Position numbers and translations under genes: made by a program. The notes under the pieces were generated by a model that was not told the origin of the DNA, made no database searches, and saw nothing but the letters and a program-made list of their open reading frames with translations. DNA of 64,000 bases from Otis tarda (lineage: Eukaryota; Chordata; Aves; Otidiformes; Otididae), in assembly GCA_026413225.1 (NCBI GenBank), contig CM048555.1:77941785-78005784 (forward strand). Reading direction: 5' to 3'. This document shows, piece by piece, positions 63,621 through 64,000 of the stretch (the first letter of the stretch is position 1; each line of letters begins with the position of its first letter).

Positions 63621-64000
63621 ATTTATGCCACTGACATTGTTACTACTAACTCCCTGGAACATAGAAATGCAAAGAAAAGACCTTAACCTATTTACTTTTA
63701 ATCATTTTTGCTCTCTTCTGGCCGTAGGTCTTCTAAGTCAACTCTTTAGTTTCCGTACTATGGATGTTGTAGCTGATCTAGACACTTAGATTGCTGCCAC
63801 CACTGTAATGCTCCATAGCATAACACTGTGGTCTTTGGGCTTCTGATTCTCTCTAAGACAGTAATAGAGACTCCAGTACATGTGATACTGTTCTCCTGTC
63901 CACCTCAATGAGCATTATATAAGCAGATTGCTTTTGGCAACAGGTTAGCCTGTTTTCTAGTGCAAAACTAAAAACAGCTTTTCACTTAAATCTAGGGAAA
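63621..64000. other. Unique AT-rich DNA at the window edge
   Basis: No feature recognised. Confidence 0.5.

Noticed and set aside
1-64000. CRISPR array, operon, bacterial or plasmid features
   Set aside because: The window is vertebrate nuclear DNA by its CR1 and LTR content; no regularly spaced repeats, dense coding or bacterial signals are present.

Overview
This window looks like ordinary non-coding nuclear DNA from a bird. The main evidence is a set of CR1 LINE fragments, many ending in the CR1 3' signature (ATTCTATGATTCTATGA-like tails). There are also solo endogenous-retrovirus LTRs whose ends (TGTCGTGG.../...CTACAACA) and 5-bp target duplications fit the ERVL-like LTRs common in songbirds and relatives. 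Songbird is an inference; bird is well supported. The background is AT-rich, with homopolymers, an (ATTTT)n microsatellite and no convincing coding exon, tRNA, rRNA or CRISPR.

Layout. 1-3186: AT-rich unique sequence with an A/C-biased tract at 1307-1480. 3187-4360 and 7769-8907: two closely related solo LTRs, both read on the minus strand, each flanked by its own perfect 5-bp duplication (CATTA and AATGA). They are separate insertions, not the two ends of one provirus. Between and after them lie CR1 fragments (6164-6228, 6961-7243, 8975-9524). 9525-17172 is mostly unique DNA with the (ATTTT)16 repeat at 12921-13000. 17173-17490 is an older, truncated relative of the two LTRs. 21597-22310 is the longest simple CR1 tail. 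22311-32504 is unique. 32505-33774 is a composite: CR1 tail, an unidentified ORF remnant with an A-rich end, then a second CR1 of another subfamily. 37860-40195 holds three degraded, ancient CR1 fragments. 45939-46472 is a minus-strand CR1 with an internal tandem duplication of about 97 bp. 50631-55280 is a CR1 cluster, including one internally deleted copy (52490-53248) that joins endonuclease-region sequence directly to the 3' part of the ORF. The last kilobase contains an unidentified, GC-richer block (63100-63620) with short internal repeats and a TATA-like site.

No genes work together here: every recognisable coding trace is the decayed C-terminal end of a CR1 ORF2 protein, apart from the unidentified remnant at 32726-33180. 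The window is best read as an intergenic or intronic region shaped by CR1 retrotransposition and LTR insertion. All repeat assignments come from motif recognition by eye; boundaries of the ancient copies are approximate.
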